DNA of 64,000 nt from Paenibacillus radicis (ex Xue et al. 2023) (GCF_024722015.1 NZ_JANQBD010000007.1:62001-126000), one strand, 5' to 3'. Numbered from the stretch's first letter, positions 25,318 to 33,870 are shown. Numbers and translations: made by a program. The notes: generated by a model not told the origin, from the letters alone.

Positions 25318-26221
25318 ACTGCAGCATAAGTATGATTGCTTTGTCTTATTGGCCGATGTGCAAGCATTGACCACCCATTATGAAAAGCCTGAAATTGTAA
25401 GTGAAAATTTGCGAAACGTAGCTATGGATTATTTGGCCTGCGGCATCGATCCGAATCAATCAACCCTGTACATTCAATCCATGATTCCCGAAATTGCTGA
25501 GCTAACGGTATACTTCTCCATGTTTGTGACCGTCAATTCCCTAAGGCATAATCCAACCATCAAATCGGAGGCGACCGAGCGAGGCTATACTCAAATGTAT
25601 TATGGCTTTCTAGGTTATCCGGTAAGTCAGGCGGCAGATATAGCTATTTGCAAAGCAGAGCTTATCCCGGTTGGTGAAGACCAATTGCCCCATATCGAAC
25701 AGACATGTAAAATTATTCGACGTTTCCATCAGTTGTATGCTCCAGTTTTCCCCGAACCTCAGGCGCTAATTAGTGAAACTCCCAGACTTTTGGGATTAGA
25801 TGGCAGCTCTAAAATGAGCAAAGGCTTAAACAATGCCATTTTATTGGATTCAACTTGCGATGAGGTCAGCGAGAAAATTCAAAGGGCCAAAACAGATCCT
25901 GCTCGTATTCAAAAGCATGATCCGGGGCATCCCGAAATTTGTACTGTCTATTCTTATCACCAAGCGTTTTCTCCTGAGCTGGCTAGCGAAATTTATGATA
26001 GCTGCTCACAGGGCACAATAGGCTGCAAGGATTGCAAGAAGAAGATCGCCGACCGAATTAATGCTCTGCTTGATCCCATGCGGGACAGACGCGATACTTT
26101 CAGCCGAAATGCCAAGTATGTAGACGAAATCCTTATTGCAGGTACACAACGGGCACGATCAGCAGCTAAAGAAACGATGCAAGAAGTACGGGAGGCAATG
26201 AAAATCAATTATTTTTCTTAG
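25232..26221 (+). CDS. trpS: tryptophanyl-tRNA synthetase
   Basis: Class I aminoacyl-tRNA synthetase charging tRNA-Trp. The HIGH-type motif is GKLHLGHYVGSL near residue 10 and the KMSKS motif is SSKMSKGLNNA near residue 190. SQAADI and PVGEDQLPHIE are typical of bacterial TrpRS. The ATG at 25232 follows ACAGGAGG and gives 329 residues, the normal length. The CKDCKKKIADRINALL segment near the C-terminus is usual for one TrpRS subgroup. It is controlled by the T-box and possibly by the Trp-codon leader ORF. Confidence 0.97.
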   Translation: MKPRLLSGDRITGKLHLGHYVGSLKKRVELQHKYDCFVLLADVQALTTHYEKPEIVSENLRNVAMDYLACGIDPNQSTLYIQSMIPEIAELTVYFSMFVTVNSLRHNPTIKSEATERGYTQMYYGFLGYPVSQAADIAICKAELIPVGEDQLPHIEQTCKIIRRFHQLYAPVFPEPQALISETPRLLGLDGSSKMSKGLNNAILLDSTCDEVSEKIQRAKTDPARIQKHDPGHPEICTVYSYHQAFSPELASEIYDSCSQGTIGCKDCKKKIADRINALLDPMRDRRDTFSRNAKYVDEILIAGTQRARSAAKETMQEVREAMKINYFS

Positions 26222-26224
26222 ATA

Positions 26225-26253
26225 TTGTAAGTTTTTTCAATTTACGGTATTCT
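26225..26253 (+). promoter_or_regulatory. promoter of the UMP-kinase-like/MFS unit
   Basis: TTGTAA and TATTCT are separated by 17 bases just after the trpS stop. They would start a transcript carrying the leader ORF at 26294 and the hairpin at 26358. Confidence 0.55.
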
Positions 26254-26293
26254 AAAGGGAAATAAATGAAATTGTAATCAAGGAGTGAGGACG

Positions 26294-26440
26294 ATGAAGC
26301 TCATAAACATACCTGCAAAGCCAATCGTATCCCTCTCCCCTATTCCTATTTATTATGAAAGAACTAAGGCACTTTGTGCTTTAGTTCTTTTTATTTTACG
26401 TATAAGAACTGGAGGCGAATGTAATTATGATTCAGTATAA
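26294..26440 (+). CDS. leader ORF upstream of the UMP-kinase-like gene
   Basis: A 48-codon frame (MKLINIPAKPIVSLSPIPIYY ...) starts seven bases after AAGGAGTGAGG. It runs through an intrinsic terminator and ends 14 bases inside the next gene, out of frame. Position and design (strong ribosome-binding site, short Pro/Ile-rich ORF, terminator, then a gene with an exporter behind it) match translation-dependent attenuators of antibiotic-responsive genes. No inducer can be read from the sequence. It could also be a real small protein. Confidence 0.5.
   Translation: MKLINIPAKPIVSLSPIPIYYERTKALCALVLFILRIRTGGECNYDSV
26358..26396 (+). terminator. attenuator-like terminator before the UMP-kinase-like gene
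   Basis: AAAGAACTAA-GCAC / GTGC-TTAGTTCTTT with a three-base loop is followed by TTATTTT. It lies between the promoter and the start of the UMP-kinase-like gene, inside the leader ORF, so it must be bypassed for expression. Confidence 0.8.
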
Positions 26441-27209
26441 GCGAATATTGATTAAGCTCAGCGGTGGAGCTGTAGCAGGCAGTAATGAATTTGGATTTGA
26501 TCCGGCACGCCTGGAACATATCGCCAAGGAAATACTCTCGGTTATAGAAATGGGCATCGAGGTATCGATTGTCATTGGCGGAGGAAATATTTTCCGTGGT
26601 AATATGGCAGATTATTGGGGCATAGAACGAGCAGAAGCTGATAACATAGGCACTCTGGCAACCGTTATTAACAGCTTAATGCTGCGGGGTGTACTTAAGC
26701 AAAAAACCGGTAAGGAAGTCCGGGTTATGTCCTCCATACCGGTAAGTGCTGTAGCCGAGCCTTATATACGCTTGCGCGCTATTCATCATTTAGAAAAAGG
26801 ATACATAGTAATTTTCGCCGGCGGTAATGGACAGCCCTATGTAACAACTGATTATCCTTCTGTTCAAAGAGCACTTGAAGTGAACTGCGATGCCATCCTC
26901 GTAGCCAAACAAGGAGTAGATGGAGTGATGGATGGCGATCCCAGAACGAATCCCCACGCAAACACTTATGTTTCTCTCCCCTATAATGAAGTATTGAACA
27001 AAAATCTCAAAGTTATGGATCAATCGGCTTTTATTCTCGCAAGAGATTTTAAACTGCCGGTATTTGTTTTTAATTTCGACAAGACAGGTGCCATGAAAGC
27101 TATCTGTGAAGGTCAGACAGAAGGAACCGCTATTTTTGACGGGGCTCCTATCCAAATGGACGCTAAAGGAACCCATGCTGACACTAAGCAAATATCGTCC
27201 AGACCATAA
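26427..27209 (+). CDS. UMP kinase-like protein (PyrH paralogue)
   Basis: Amino-acid-kinase-fold protein related to bacterial UMP kinase. Visible motifs are KLSGGAVAGS (the usual PyrH segment is KLSGEAL), VIGGGNIFRG, DNIGTLATVINSL, FAGGNGQPYVTTD (usual FAGGTGNPFFTTD) and KQGVDGVMDGDPR. The canonical pyrH lies with rpsB-tsf-frr in Bacillota. This copy is isolated, diverges in the KLSG and GTGN positions and has a C-terminal tail (260 residues against about 240), so it is probably a second, specialised copy. GGAGGCG precedes the ATG. It is followed by an MFS exporter gene and preceded by an attenuator-like leader. Confidence 0.8.
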   Translation: MIQYKRILIKLSGGAVAGSNEFGFDPARLEHIAKEILSVIEMGIEVSIVIGGGNIFRGNMADYWGIERAEADNIGTLATVINSLMLRGVLKQKTGKEVRVMSSIPVSAVAEPYIRLRAIHHLEKGYIVIFAGGNGQPYVTTDYPSVQRALEVNCDAILVAKQGVDGVMDGDPRTNPHANTYVSLPYNEVLNKNLKVMDQSAFILARDFKLPVFVFNFDKTGAMKAICEGQTEGTAIFDGAPIQMDAKGTHADTKQISSRP

Positions 27210-27337
27210 TTCCAAGTAAATAGGTTGTATAGTAAAACAGCGATTTGAGAATCTTACGATTATTGACAATGTTTGACCGGATCACCGGAAGCATTGACTT
27301 TCAAACCGAACAGTCAGCAGAGGTGGTTAACTTCCGT

Positions 27338-28555
27338 ATGGAAACTGGAAAAACTGGAGCGCTAGTCTCCTTATCCTCCGTTCCCTTAATAATGACATTG
27401 GGGAATTCTATGCTCATTCCGATTCTTCCGGCGCTTGCCGATAAGCTGCAGGTCAGCTCATTTCAAATAAGCCTCATCATTACCGTGTACTCCCTGGTTG
27501 CTATAGTGCTTATTCCCATTGCAGGCTACTTATCCGATCGTTTTGGACGCAAAAAAGTGATGATTCCAAGCCTAATACTTGCAGGGGCTGGAGGAGCCAT
27601 ATGCGGGATGGCTTCTTTCTTCTCGGGTAATGGGTACAGTTTAATTATATGGGGCCGACTTCTTCAAGGAATAGGCGCTGCAGGTGCGGCCCCCATCGTT
27701 TTACCCTTAGTTGGAGATTTGTTTAAGAAGGAAAGTGATATTAGCACCGGTTTAGGCATTATCGAAACTTCCAATACATTCGGCAAGGTTCTTAGCCCTA
27801 TTCTCGGTTCATTACTCGCGATCATCAGCTGGTACGCTCCTTTTTATGCTATCCCTGTGCTGTGCCTGATTTCGATCCTGTTAGTAGGCTTTTTGGTAAA
27901 AGTACCAAAAACCGAAAACTCCAATTCGATTATGAAATTCCCTCAATTCTGGAAGTCGATTCAAGCTATATTCAGAGAAAAAGGGCGCTGGCTTATAGCT
28001 GTATTTGCGATAGGCGGTATTTGTATGTTTGTTGTGTTCTCTGCTCTGTTTTACTTGTCCAATTTATTGGAAGATCAATACGGGATAAAAGGTGTATACA
28101 AGGGTTGTTTACTTGCCGTTCCACTTGCTGCCCTTTGCTTATCCTCTTATATTACCGGAAAAATCATTGGGGAAAACAAGCCTTTAATGAAATGGATCAC
28201 TCTGGGGAGCCTTGTGTTATTGAGCGGAGCTTTAATTATGTGTGGATGGCTGAATCCGTCCTCATTGATATTATTGCTGCTCTTATTAAGCTTGACCGGT
28301 ATTGGCGTAGGTGCCGCTTTACCTAGTCTGGACGCGTTGATCACCGAAGGTATTGAAAAAGAACAGCGCGGCACCATCACTTCCCTATACAGCAGCATGC
28401 GCTTTATCGGAGTTGCGGCTGGCCCCCCTGCCGCCTCAATTCTTATGGATATATCTAGCCGTACACTGTTCTATTCGGTCAGTGGAACTGGTGTTGCTGC
28501 TGCTCTGCTGGCTCTACTAGCCATTCGGCCCGGCAAACAAAAGTCAACAGCTTAA
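27338..28555 (+). CDS. MFS transporter (DHA1-type drug/metabolite exporter)
   Basis: Twelve-helix major-facilitator transporter. The loop-2 motif is GYLSDRFGRKKVM, and the antiporter-type motif in helix 5 is IIETSNTFGKVLSPILGSLLA. ITEGIEKEQRGTITSLYSSMRFIGVAAGPP is a typical DHA1 segment. The frame opens at 27245 with TTG, but GAGGTGG precedes the ATG at 27338 (METGKTGALV), which starts just before the first helix. It is probably co-expressed with the UMP-kinase-like gene about 130 bases upstream. A toxic-compound or nucleoside-analogue export role is only a guess. Confidence 0.85.
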   Translation: METGKTGALVSLSSVPLIMTLGNSMLIPILPALADKLQVSSFQISLIITVYSLVAIVLIPIAGYLSDRFGRKKVMIPSLILAGAGGAICGMASFFSGNGYSLIIWGRLLQGIGAAGAAPIVLPLVGDLFKKESDISTGLGIIETSNTFGKVLSPILGSLLAIISWYAPFYAIPVLCLISILLVGFLVKVPKTENSNSIMKFPQFWKSIQAIFREKGRWLIAVFAIGGICMFVVFSALFYLSNLLEDQYGIKGVYKGCLLAVPLAALCLSSYITGKIIGENKPLMKWITLGSLVLLSGALIMCGWLNPSSLILLLLLLSLTGIGVGAALPSLDALITEGIEKEQRGTITSLYSSMRFIGVAAGPPAASILMDISSRTLFYSVSGTGVAAALLALLAIRPGKQKSTA

Positions 28556-28572
28556 GAGACATCGATTCAACC

Positions 28573-28608
28573 GAAAAAGACCGCTTCACATTAGTGTGAG
28601 CGGTCTCT
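28573..28608. terminator. bidirectional terminator between MFS gene and ssuC
   Basis: AGACCGCT-CAC / GTG-AGCGGTCT stem. On the minus strand it is followed by TTTTTCGG, so it ends the ssu transcript. It can also stop plus-strand transcription from the MFS gene. Confidence 0.8.
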
Positions 28609-28617
28609 ATGATCGGT

Positions 28618-29481
28618 TTATCCGTTAAAGTTATCCCGCCATTTCAATAATTTTTTCTCAAAGTACCGTACAATTGAATCCGAACCCTTTCCTACAAAAG
28701 CAAATATCACAATGCCGACAAACACAATAGAGGTCTGTGAAAATTGTCTAGCATCCAAAATAAGATAACCTACCCCTTCGCTCGAGCCCATAAGTTCTGC
28801 AACAACCAATCCGAGCCAAGCAACCCCTATGGATAGGCGCAGTCCCAACAGCACATTCGGCAAAGCAGCAGGTAAAACCAATCTCGTAATTTGCTTAAAC
28901 CTGCTGAACTCCAGAACGCGTGCGACATCAAACAGCTTGGAATCAACGCCTCGAATACCCAGAAACGTATTTACGTACAAGGGAAAAAAGGCACCTTTAG
29001 CAATTAACAAAATTTTGGAAAATTCCCCGAATCCGAACCATAATATAAATAATGGCGTAATGGCTAGATGAGGGATAGTTCGCAGCATTTGTATGCTTGG
29101 GTCTAAGCTATCCTCAAACCGTCTAAACAGCCCAACCAGTACTCCGAATAATAAACCTAGCCCTCCGCCTAGAAGAAAGCCCAGTGCCGCTCGAAATAAA
29201 CTGATCTGTAAATGTTTGTATAGTTCTCCGCTAACAAGCAGTTCAATGAAGGATTTTGTAATTTCAACTGGTGTCGGAAGAATTGTCTTAGTAACCAAAC
29301 CGGTGGACCCGATAATTTGCCATACGAGCAGAACAGTCACAGGAAGTATACTACCGCGGATGATGGTCCTCATCCTCTCCCGCTGCTTGGATTTCCCCGG
29401 TTCCTCCGGTACGGAAATTGCCGGTTTGGTCTCTTTGGCAATTACAGCAGGCCGCCCTTGTAGCACTTCAGAATTATTCAT
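28618..29481 (-). CDS. ssuC: aliphatic sulfonate ABC transporter permease
   Basis: BPD-type permease (SsuC/TauC class) importing organosulfonates. Membrane segments include ILPVTVLLVWQIIGSTGLV and ALGFLLGGGLGLLFGVLVGLF. The EAA loop is DVARVLEFSRFKQITRLVLPAALPNVLLGLRLSIGVAW. The ATG at 29481 follows GAGGTG (MNNSEVLQG); the GTG three codons upstream overlaps that ribosome-binding site. It lies 40 bases downstream of the ATPase gene, next to the monooxygenase SsuD. No SsuA-type binding protein is present in the cluster. Confidence 0.88.
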   Translation of the reverse strand: MNNSEVLQGRPAVIAKETKPAISVPEEPGKSKQRERMRTIIRGSILPVTVLLVWQIIGSTGLVTKTILPTPVEITKSFIELLVSGELYKHLQISLFRAALGFLLGGGLGLLFGVLVGLFRRFEDSLDPSIQMLRTIPHLAITPLFILWFGFGEFSKILLIAKGAFFPLYVNTFLGIRGVDSKLFDVARVLEFSRFKQITRLVLPAALPNVLLGLRLSIGVAWLGLVVAELMGSSEGVGYLILDARQFSQTSIVFVGIVIFAFVGKGSDSIVRYFEKKLLKWRDNFNG

Positions 29482-29521
29482 TTTTTTCACCTCATGGGAT
29501 AATGGTTAGTTGTTGTAGTAC

Positions 29522-30298
29522 CTATATACCGGAGCTGTCAATTAGCTCGAGCTCCTCGACCTTTTCAAATTCGCTCAACACCAGATGCCGAAGCTCTTGG
29601 AATGACGAGCTTGCCTTCTTCCTTGGATAAGGTAAATCAATAGGTACAAGTTTACGAATAGTTCCCGGTCGCGCATTCATAATGACCACACGGTTTGCAA
29701 GAAAGATCGCCTCGTCAATATCATGGGTAACCAAAATCATCGTTGTTTTGTTTCTTACCCAAATATCCAGCAATACTTCCTGCATATGGGAACGTGTAAA
29801 CGCGTCGAGAGCACCAAACGGCTCATCCAGCAGCAGCACCTTCGGGTTGCGCATAAGCGCTCTTGCAATCGCTACCCTCTGCGACATCCCTCCCGACAGC
29901 TCACGCGGGTAAGCTTTCTCGAAACCCTGCAGCCTTACCAGCTCTATCATCTCATCCACTCGCTTACGCACATCCGGATTTTTGAGCGGTAAATCTGCCG
30001 CAATATTTTTCTCAACAGTTAGCCATGGAAATAACCGATGCTCCTGAAAAATAAATCCTTTCTCAATGCTGGGCCGATCAATCCGGTGCTTCTCCAGCAG
30101 CACCTGGCCATTATGATCCGTATCGAGGCCGGCAATAATTTTGAGCAGCGTGCTTTTTCCACAACCGCTGGGACCAATTACTGTAACAAACTCACCTGGC
30201 TTCACATGAAGCCGAATTTCCTTTAATGCTTGCACGGGTCCTTGTGGTGTCCGAAATGTTTTATTTAATTGGTCGATTTCTATCGTATAGTCCGCCAT
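29522..30298 (-). CDS. ssuB: aliphatic sulfonate ABC transporter ATP-binding protein
   Basis: ABC ATPase of the SsuB/TauB class. Walker A is GPSGCGKST (about residues 42-50), the signature LSGGMSQR, Walker [17 protein letters not shown], and the switch [19 protein letters not shown]. The start is the ATG at 30298, eight bases after AAAGGAG; the preceding TTG codon is less likely. It supplies energy to the permease encoded next to it. It follows the monooxygenase gene by about 35 bases, so the ssuD-ssuB-ssuC order looks like one transcript. Confidence 0.9.
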   Translation of the reverse strand: MADYTIEIDQLNKTFRTPQGPVQALKEIRLHVKPGEFVTVIGPSGCGKSTLLKIIAGLDTDHNGQVLLEKHRIDRPSIEKGFIFQEHRLFPWLTVEKNIAADLPLKNPDVRKRVDEMIELVRLQGFEKAYPRELSGGMSQRVAIARALMRNPKVLLLDEPFGALDAFTRSHMQEVLLDIWVRNKTTMILVTHDIDEAIFLANRVVIMNARPGTIRKLVPIDLPYPRKKASSSFQELRHLVLSEFEKVEELELIDSSGI

Positions 30299-30334
30299 CA
30301 ACTTCGCTCCTTTCCTTTGCCTCTATCAGGCCTG

Positions 30335-31543
30335 TCAGGCATTAGTTTCTACAAAGTCTATGTGCTGCGAGCCAGCAGCCCGCTCCGATAATCTACGTTT
30401 GATCTCCGGCAGCAGCAGTCGTCCAGTCGTCTCAGCTTCCTCCAAATTCGGATAACCGGACAAGACGAACGAAGATATGCCCGCATCAATATATTCAAGG
30501 AGTCGATCCGATACTTGCTCCGGTGTACCTACTAGAAGCATACTGCCACCGCCGCGAACAAGGGATATTCCCGCCCATAAATTAGGCCCCAAAATATAAT
30601 CATTCTCCTTAGACAGCTCGCGAAGCTCGTTCTGACGCTTCTGGTTGGTAGCATCTGTTTGTGTAAACCGCTGTCCTGATTGCTCTATCGCCTTGCGGTC
30701 TATTTTGCTTATAATATCCCAAGCCTCCCGCCAAGCCTCTTCCTCCGTTTCACGCACGAGCACCTGAGCCCGCAAGCCATATCTCAGCTCACGATCGATA
30801 CCCTTCTCCGTCTTCAAATTAGCCCGCAGCTGCTCCATTTCGGCAATCTGTTCCTTAATCCAATCAAGCGGTTCGCTCCACATCAGATAAACATCAGCTG
30901 TTTCTACAGCAGTTCGCTTACCGGCAGGCGAGCTTCCTCCGAAATATAGGGGCGGATGCGGGTTCTGTACGGGGGCAGGAAGACTGGCTCCGCCTTCAAT
31001 CTCATAATATTTCCCTTTGAAGTTAACCGGCTCCGACTCCTGATAATTTTGACTGCCTGCCAGAAATCGCTCACCGCTCTGTTTGGAGCCATTCCATACA
31101 CCCTTAACAATTTGTAAAAATTCCAAAGTTCTTTCGTAGCGGTCGTCATGGGAGTTGGCCAATGGATCTCCAGTTGCTTTTAGATCTTGCGGAGACCCTC
31201 CGGTAACAACATTGATTAATGCACGTCCATTGGATATATAATCCAACGAAGCGGCCATTCTTGCCGCCAATACAGGTGCTATTAATCCGGGGCGCATCGC
31301 TACAAGAGGCTTCAATATTTTCGTATGGGATGCAATCGCTGAACCAACGATCCAAGAATCAATGCATGACCCCCCTGTTGGAATCAATGCAAATGTAAAT
31401 CCTGCTTTCTCCGCCGTTTGCGCAACTTGAATCATATACTCTGAGGTCGATTCCCTCTCAGGCTTTACGCCAATGTATTTGCCATCACCCGTCGTTGGAA
31501 TAAACCATCCAAATTCAACATTGCCATTACCATTTTTGCTCAT
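30335..31543 (-). CDS. ssuD: FMNH2-dependent alkanesulfonate monooxygenase
   Basis: Luciferase-like flavin monooxygenase that releases sulfite from alkanesulfonates using reduced FMN from SsuE. Typical segments are EFGWFIPTTGDGKYIG, FALIPTGGSCIDSWIVGSAIA, NGRALINVVTGGSPQDLKATGDP and HPPLYFGGSSPAGKR. At 402 residues it is close to SsuD (about 380). AAAGGAG lies eight bases before the ATG. It lies between the unknown 107-residue gene and the sulfonate transporter genes. The FMN reductase partner is encoded about 500 bases upstream on the same strand. Confidence 0.92.
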   Translation of the reverse strand: MSKNGNGNVEFGWFIPTTGDGKYIGVKPERESTSEYMIQVAQTAEKAGFTFALIPTGGSCIDSWIVGSAIASHTKILKPLVAMRPGLIAPVLAARMAASLDYISNGRALINVVTGGSPQDLKATGDPLANSHDDRYERTLEFLQIVKGVWNGSKQSGERFLAGSQNYQESEPVNFKGKYYEIEGGASLPAPVQNPHPPLYFGGSSPAGKRTAVETADVYLMWSEPLDWIKEQIAEMEQLRANLKTEKGIDRELRYGLRAQVLVRETEEEAWREAWDIISKIDRKAIEQSGQRFTQTDATNQKRQNELRELSKENDYILGPNLWAGISLVRGGGSMLLVGTPEQVSDRLLEYIDAGISSFVLSGYPNLEEAETTGRLLLPEIKRRLSERAAGSQHIDFVETNA

Positions 31544-31580
31544 ACGAATCGCTCCTTTTATTCATATATGTTTTGTCGGA

Positions 31581-31901
31581 TTAATCCTTAAAAAAAATAC
31601 GCTGAGGAAAATGGATAAAATCATACAGCTGTTTAGTCAAGCCTCCTTTTCCAAAACGTAAAATAGTGCCTGTTCGCTCTTTCCCGTTCTTTTTCTGAAT
31701 ATCATTCAAAAAAGCAATCGTCAATTCACGCCGGCTCACTATATCCCGGAATCCAAAATCGTATAACCATTGATCAATTGTATTGTAGATCCCTCTGTTT
31801 AGGCCGAATGTTTGGTAACAGTAATTGACGAACTGAATATCAGGCAAATGCTGTACTTCTGACTCTGATAATGCCGGATCCACGTTATTATTTGGAATCA
31901 A
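31581..31901 (-). CDS. hypothetical protein in the sulfonate cluster, about 106 aa
   Basis: Soluble protein with the segments FVNYCYQTFGLNRGIYNTIDQWLYDFGFRDIV and RRELTIAFLNDIQKKNG. No family is recognised, and it does not resemble the missing SsuA binding protein. AAGGAG lies nine bases before a TTG at 31901; the ATG at 31907 is only three bases after it, so I prefer TTG. It lies between ssuE and ssuD and is very likely co-transcribed with ssuD, which suggests a sulfur-related role. Confidence 0.65.
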   Translation of the reverse strand: MIPNNNVDPALSESEVQHLPDIQFVNYCYQTFGLNRGIYNTIDQWLYDFGFRDIVSRRELTIAFLNDIQKKNGKERTGTILRFGKGGLTKQLYDFIHFPQRIFFKD

Positions 31902-31949
31902 TTGCATCAGCTCCTTAAAATTAGTATCAGAATATTCAGCCCCGCTGAA

Positions 31950-31995
31950 AGTATAAAAAAAGTCCTATAAAGCCAGAGCAAGCTCCAGCTATACA
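31950..31995 (-). terminator. weak terminator-like hairpin after the FMN reductase gene
   Basis: An imperfect GCTGGAG / CTCTGGC stem is followed, after TTTATAGGAC, by seven T on the minus strand. It may split the sulfur block into two expression units. Confidence 0.4.
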
Positions 31996-32070
31996 GAACC
32001 TCCGTTGAGACGGTCAGTTTATATAACAATAATCTATTTATAATTCCTTATTCGGCTTCCCCGACCTTCC

Positions 32071-32652
32071 CTATGTAAGCGCAACGTCTTGGGATAGGCC
32101 GGTAGTTTGATTCCTTTCTGCACGCCATGAAGCTTCTTGAATAAATGTTTCTACTACTTGTGACAGTCTTTGTGCAATCTCCTCATTAAGCTGGAAGCTG
32201 CCATTTTCCAAACGCTGCACCTGTGTATCCAGAATAAAAGCTCCGGACAAAATATGATGTGCACCTAATGCCGATAATACGGGTTTAAATGCATGGTCTA
32301 TCGCCAACAAGTGAGCTATCGTTCCGCCTATCGCAAGGGGAAGAACTACCTTCCCTTCTAAACCTTTTTGGGGAATCAGATCTAGAAAACTCTTGAGAAC
32401 ACCTGTGTAGGAAGCTTTGTAAATAGGTGACGCAACTACTACCGCGTCCGCTTCGGCAATTACACGATTAGCTTCAATAATAGCAGGGCTGTCGAAGCGG
32501 GAATATACTAAATCCTCTGGAGCCAAGTCTCTGACCTGCACCCATTCAACATCCAAACCTGCTTGAACACCCGCTTGCTGGACAAAATCCAATACACCTT
32601 GAAGTCTTGAAGAAGCCGAAGGACTGCCGGAAATAATAACAATACGAGCCAT
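32071..32652 (-). CDS. ssuE: NADPH-dependent FMN reductase (SsuE type)
   Basis: Flavodoxin-fold FMN reductase supplying FMNH2 to SsuD. The FMN phosphate-binding segment is VIISGSPSASSRLQGVLDFV at the N-terminus. ADAVVVASPIYKASYTGVLKSFLDLIP and KVVLPLAIGGTIAHLLAIDHAFKPVL are characteristic of SsuE. The start is the ATG at 32652 (MARIVIISG), with GGAG nine bases upstream; the longer frame adds only MECCQ. It lies 30 bases after the YezD gene. At 193 residues it is of usual size. Confidence 0.9.
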   Translation of the reverse strand: MARIVIISGSPSASSRLQGVLDFVQQAGVQAGLDVEWVQVRDLAPEDLVYSRFDSPAIIEANRVIAEADAVVVASPIYKASYTGVLKSFLDLIPQKGLEGKVVLPLAIGGTIAHLLAIDHAFKPVLSALGAHHILSGAFILDTQVQRLENGSFQLNEEIAQRLSQVVETFIQEASWRAERNQTTGLSQDVALT

Positions 32653-32681
32653 TTGACAACACTCCATTATGATTTATAGTT

Positions 32682-32885
32682 TTACTTCGATTTCACTTGT
32701 TTGCCGTCCAAAGAATCGCGGTCACGCAACGCAACCTCCGATTCAAACCGCTTGCGTTCAGTACGTTCAATTTGGACAATTCTTCCATCGTGAACAACTA
32801 TTTGAACCGTACCGTATTCCAAGCCATTCACTGAGCCAAGAATTCTCTTTGTCCAAATTTCATCTACTTCTAATGGTTTGGCCAT
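32682..32885 (-). CDS. YezD-family protein (DUF2292)
   Basis: Small 67-residue protein with the family core WTKRILGSVNGLEYGTVQIVVHDGRIVQIERTER, recognised as YezD/DUF2292. Members occur in sulfur-assimilation operons of Bacillota. The molecular role is unknown. GGAGGG precedes the ATG. Position between the hydrolase and FMN reductase genes supports a sulfur-linked function. Confidence 0.85.
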   Translation of the reverse strand: MAKPLEVDEIWTKRILGSVNGLEYGTVQIVVHDGRIVQIERTERKRFESEVALRDRDSLDGKQVKSK

Positions 32886-32967
32886 ATTGATCCCTCCGCG
32901 CTTTTATATTTCCTATGTGTATACTCGGATTAACACTTAAAAAAATTTGCTGTCATTCCTTTAACGC

Positions 32968-33777
32968 CTATATCGTCCAATCATGCCACTCGCTCTTTTG
33001 CTTTTCTAATGAATTCAGCCAATTTTTTGTAGTTCCAATTAATTGTTGATAAGATTGATTTGTTGAAAACGTATGATCCGCTTGGAAAATGATTTCTTTG
33101 TCGCATTGCCCTTGCGATCTCATCCAAAAAAGCTTTTGATACAAGAAGCAATAATCGACAGGAATCACGTCATCATTCGTACCATGCACGAGCAGGACAT
33201 CCCCGCTAAACCTTCTCGTTTGCTCAAAAGGCTGATGTCTTGGCAATGATTCGAAAAAGGACGGCTTAAATGAATATCCCAAGTAATCAGCGTTCCCGAA
33301 TTGTACAGCATCCTCATATAGCTTTTTTCCGGTAATTTTAACAATATCATTAAATGGATGGGCAACTGCCGACCAAAGTACCAATGTTTTGACTCTCTTG
33401 TCCCGCGCAGCAGTTAGAATGGCTACAGCACCACCCAGACTATGACCAAGCAAAATAACACGAGCAGGATCCACGCAATCTATTCCTAACGCATAGTCGA
33501 TCACACTTCTCGTTTGATCAATCAATGCATCAAGTCCACCAGAACCGTAGTCTCCAGTACTCTCTCCGCAGCCTGCAAAATCGAAGCGAAGAACCATATA
33601 GCCTTGCTCACTAAATTCACGTGCTGATTTAATAAACAACCGGTCCACGCCAATTCTATTCCCGACAAAGCCATGCGCTATAATAATGATTGGGTTTTTA
33701 GAGCCCGTGGATGTGGGATAATGCAGAGTCGCAGCAAGTTCGGCATCATCGCTTTTTATCGTAATCTGGTGTTCCAT
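32968..33777 (-). CDS. alpha/beta hydrolase
   Basis: Serine hydrolase with the nucleophile elbow GHSLGG (about residue 106), HGFVGNR near the oxyanion region, HGTNDDVIP supplying the acid, and a C-terminal ADHTF His. The frame extends to 33819, but the ATG at 33777 (MEHQITIKSDD) follows AGGAAGAG and gives 269 residues. The substrate is unknown. The position between the sulfate-transporter ATPase and YezD suggests hydrolysis of a sulfur-containing ester or thioester, but this is only inferred. Confidence 0.82.
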   Translation of the reverse strand: MEHQITIKSDDAELAATLHYPTSTGSKNPIIIIAHGFVGNRIGVDRLFIKSAREFSEQGYMVLRFDFAGCGESTGDYGSGGLDALIDQTRSVIDYALGIDCVDPARVILLGHSLGGAVAILTAARDKRVKTLVLWSAVAHPFNDIVKITGKKLYEDAVQFGNADYLGYSFKPSFFESLPRHQPFEQTRRFSGDVLLVHGTNDDVIPVDYCFLYQKLFWMRSQGQCDKEIIFQADHTFSTNQSYQQLIGTTKNWLNSLEKQKSEWHDWTI

Positions 33778-33870
33778 AGCAACTCTTCCTTTCTGAGAGC
33801 TTTGAAGCAAGCTTGCCACAGGAGCGGCCGTCTAAGCTTTGCAAGTGCAAGCCTGCATCGTAAGCAAAGT

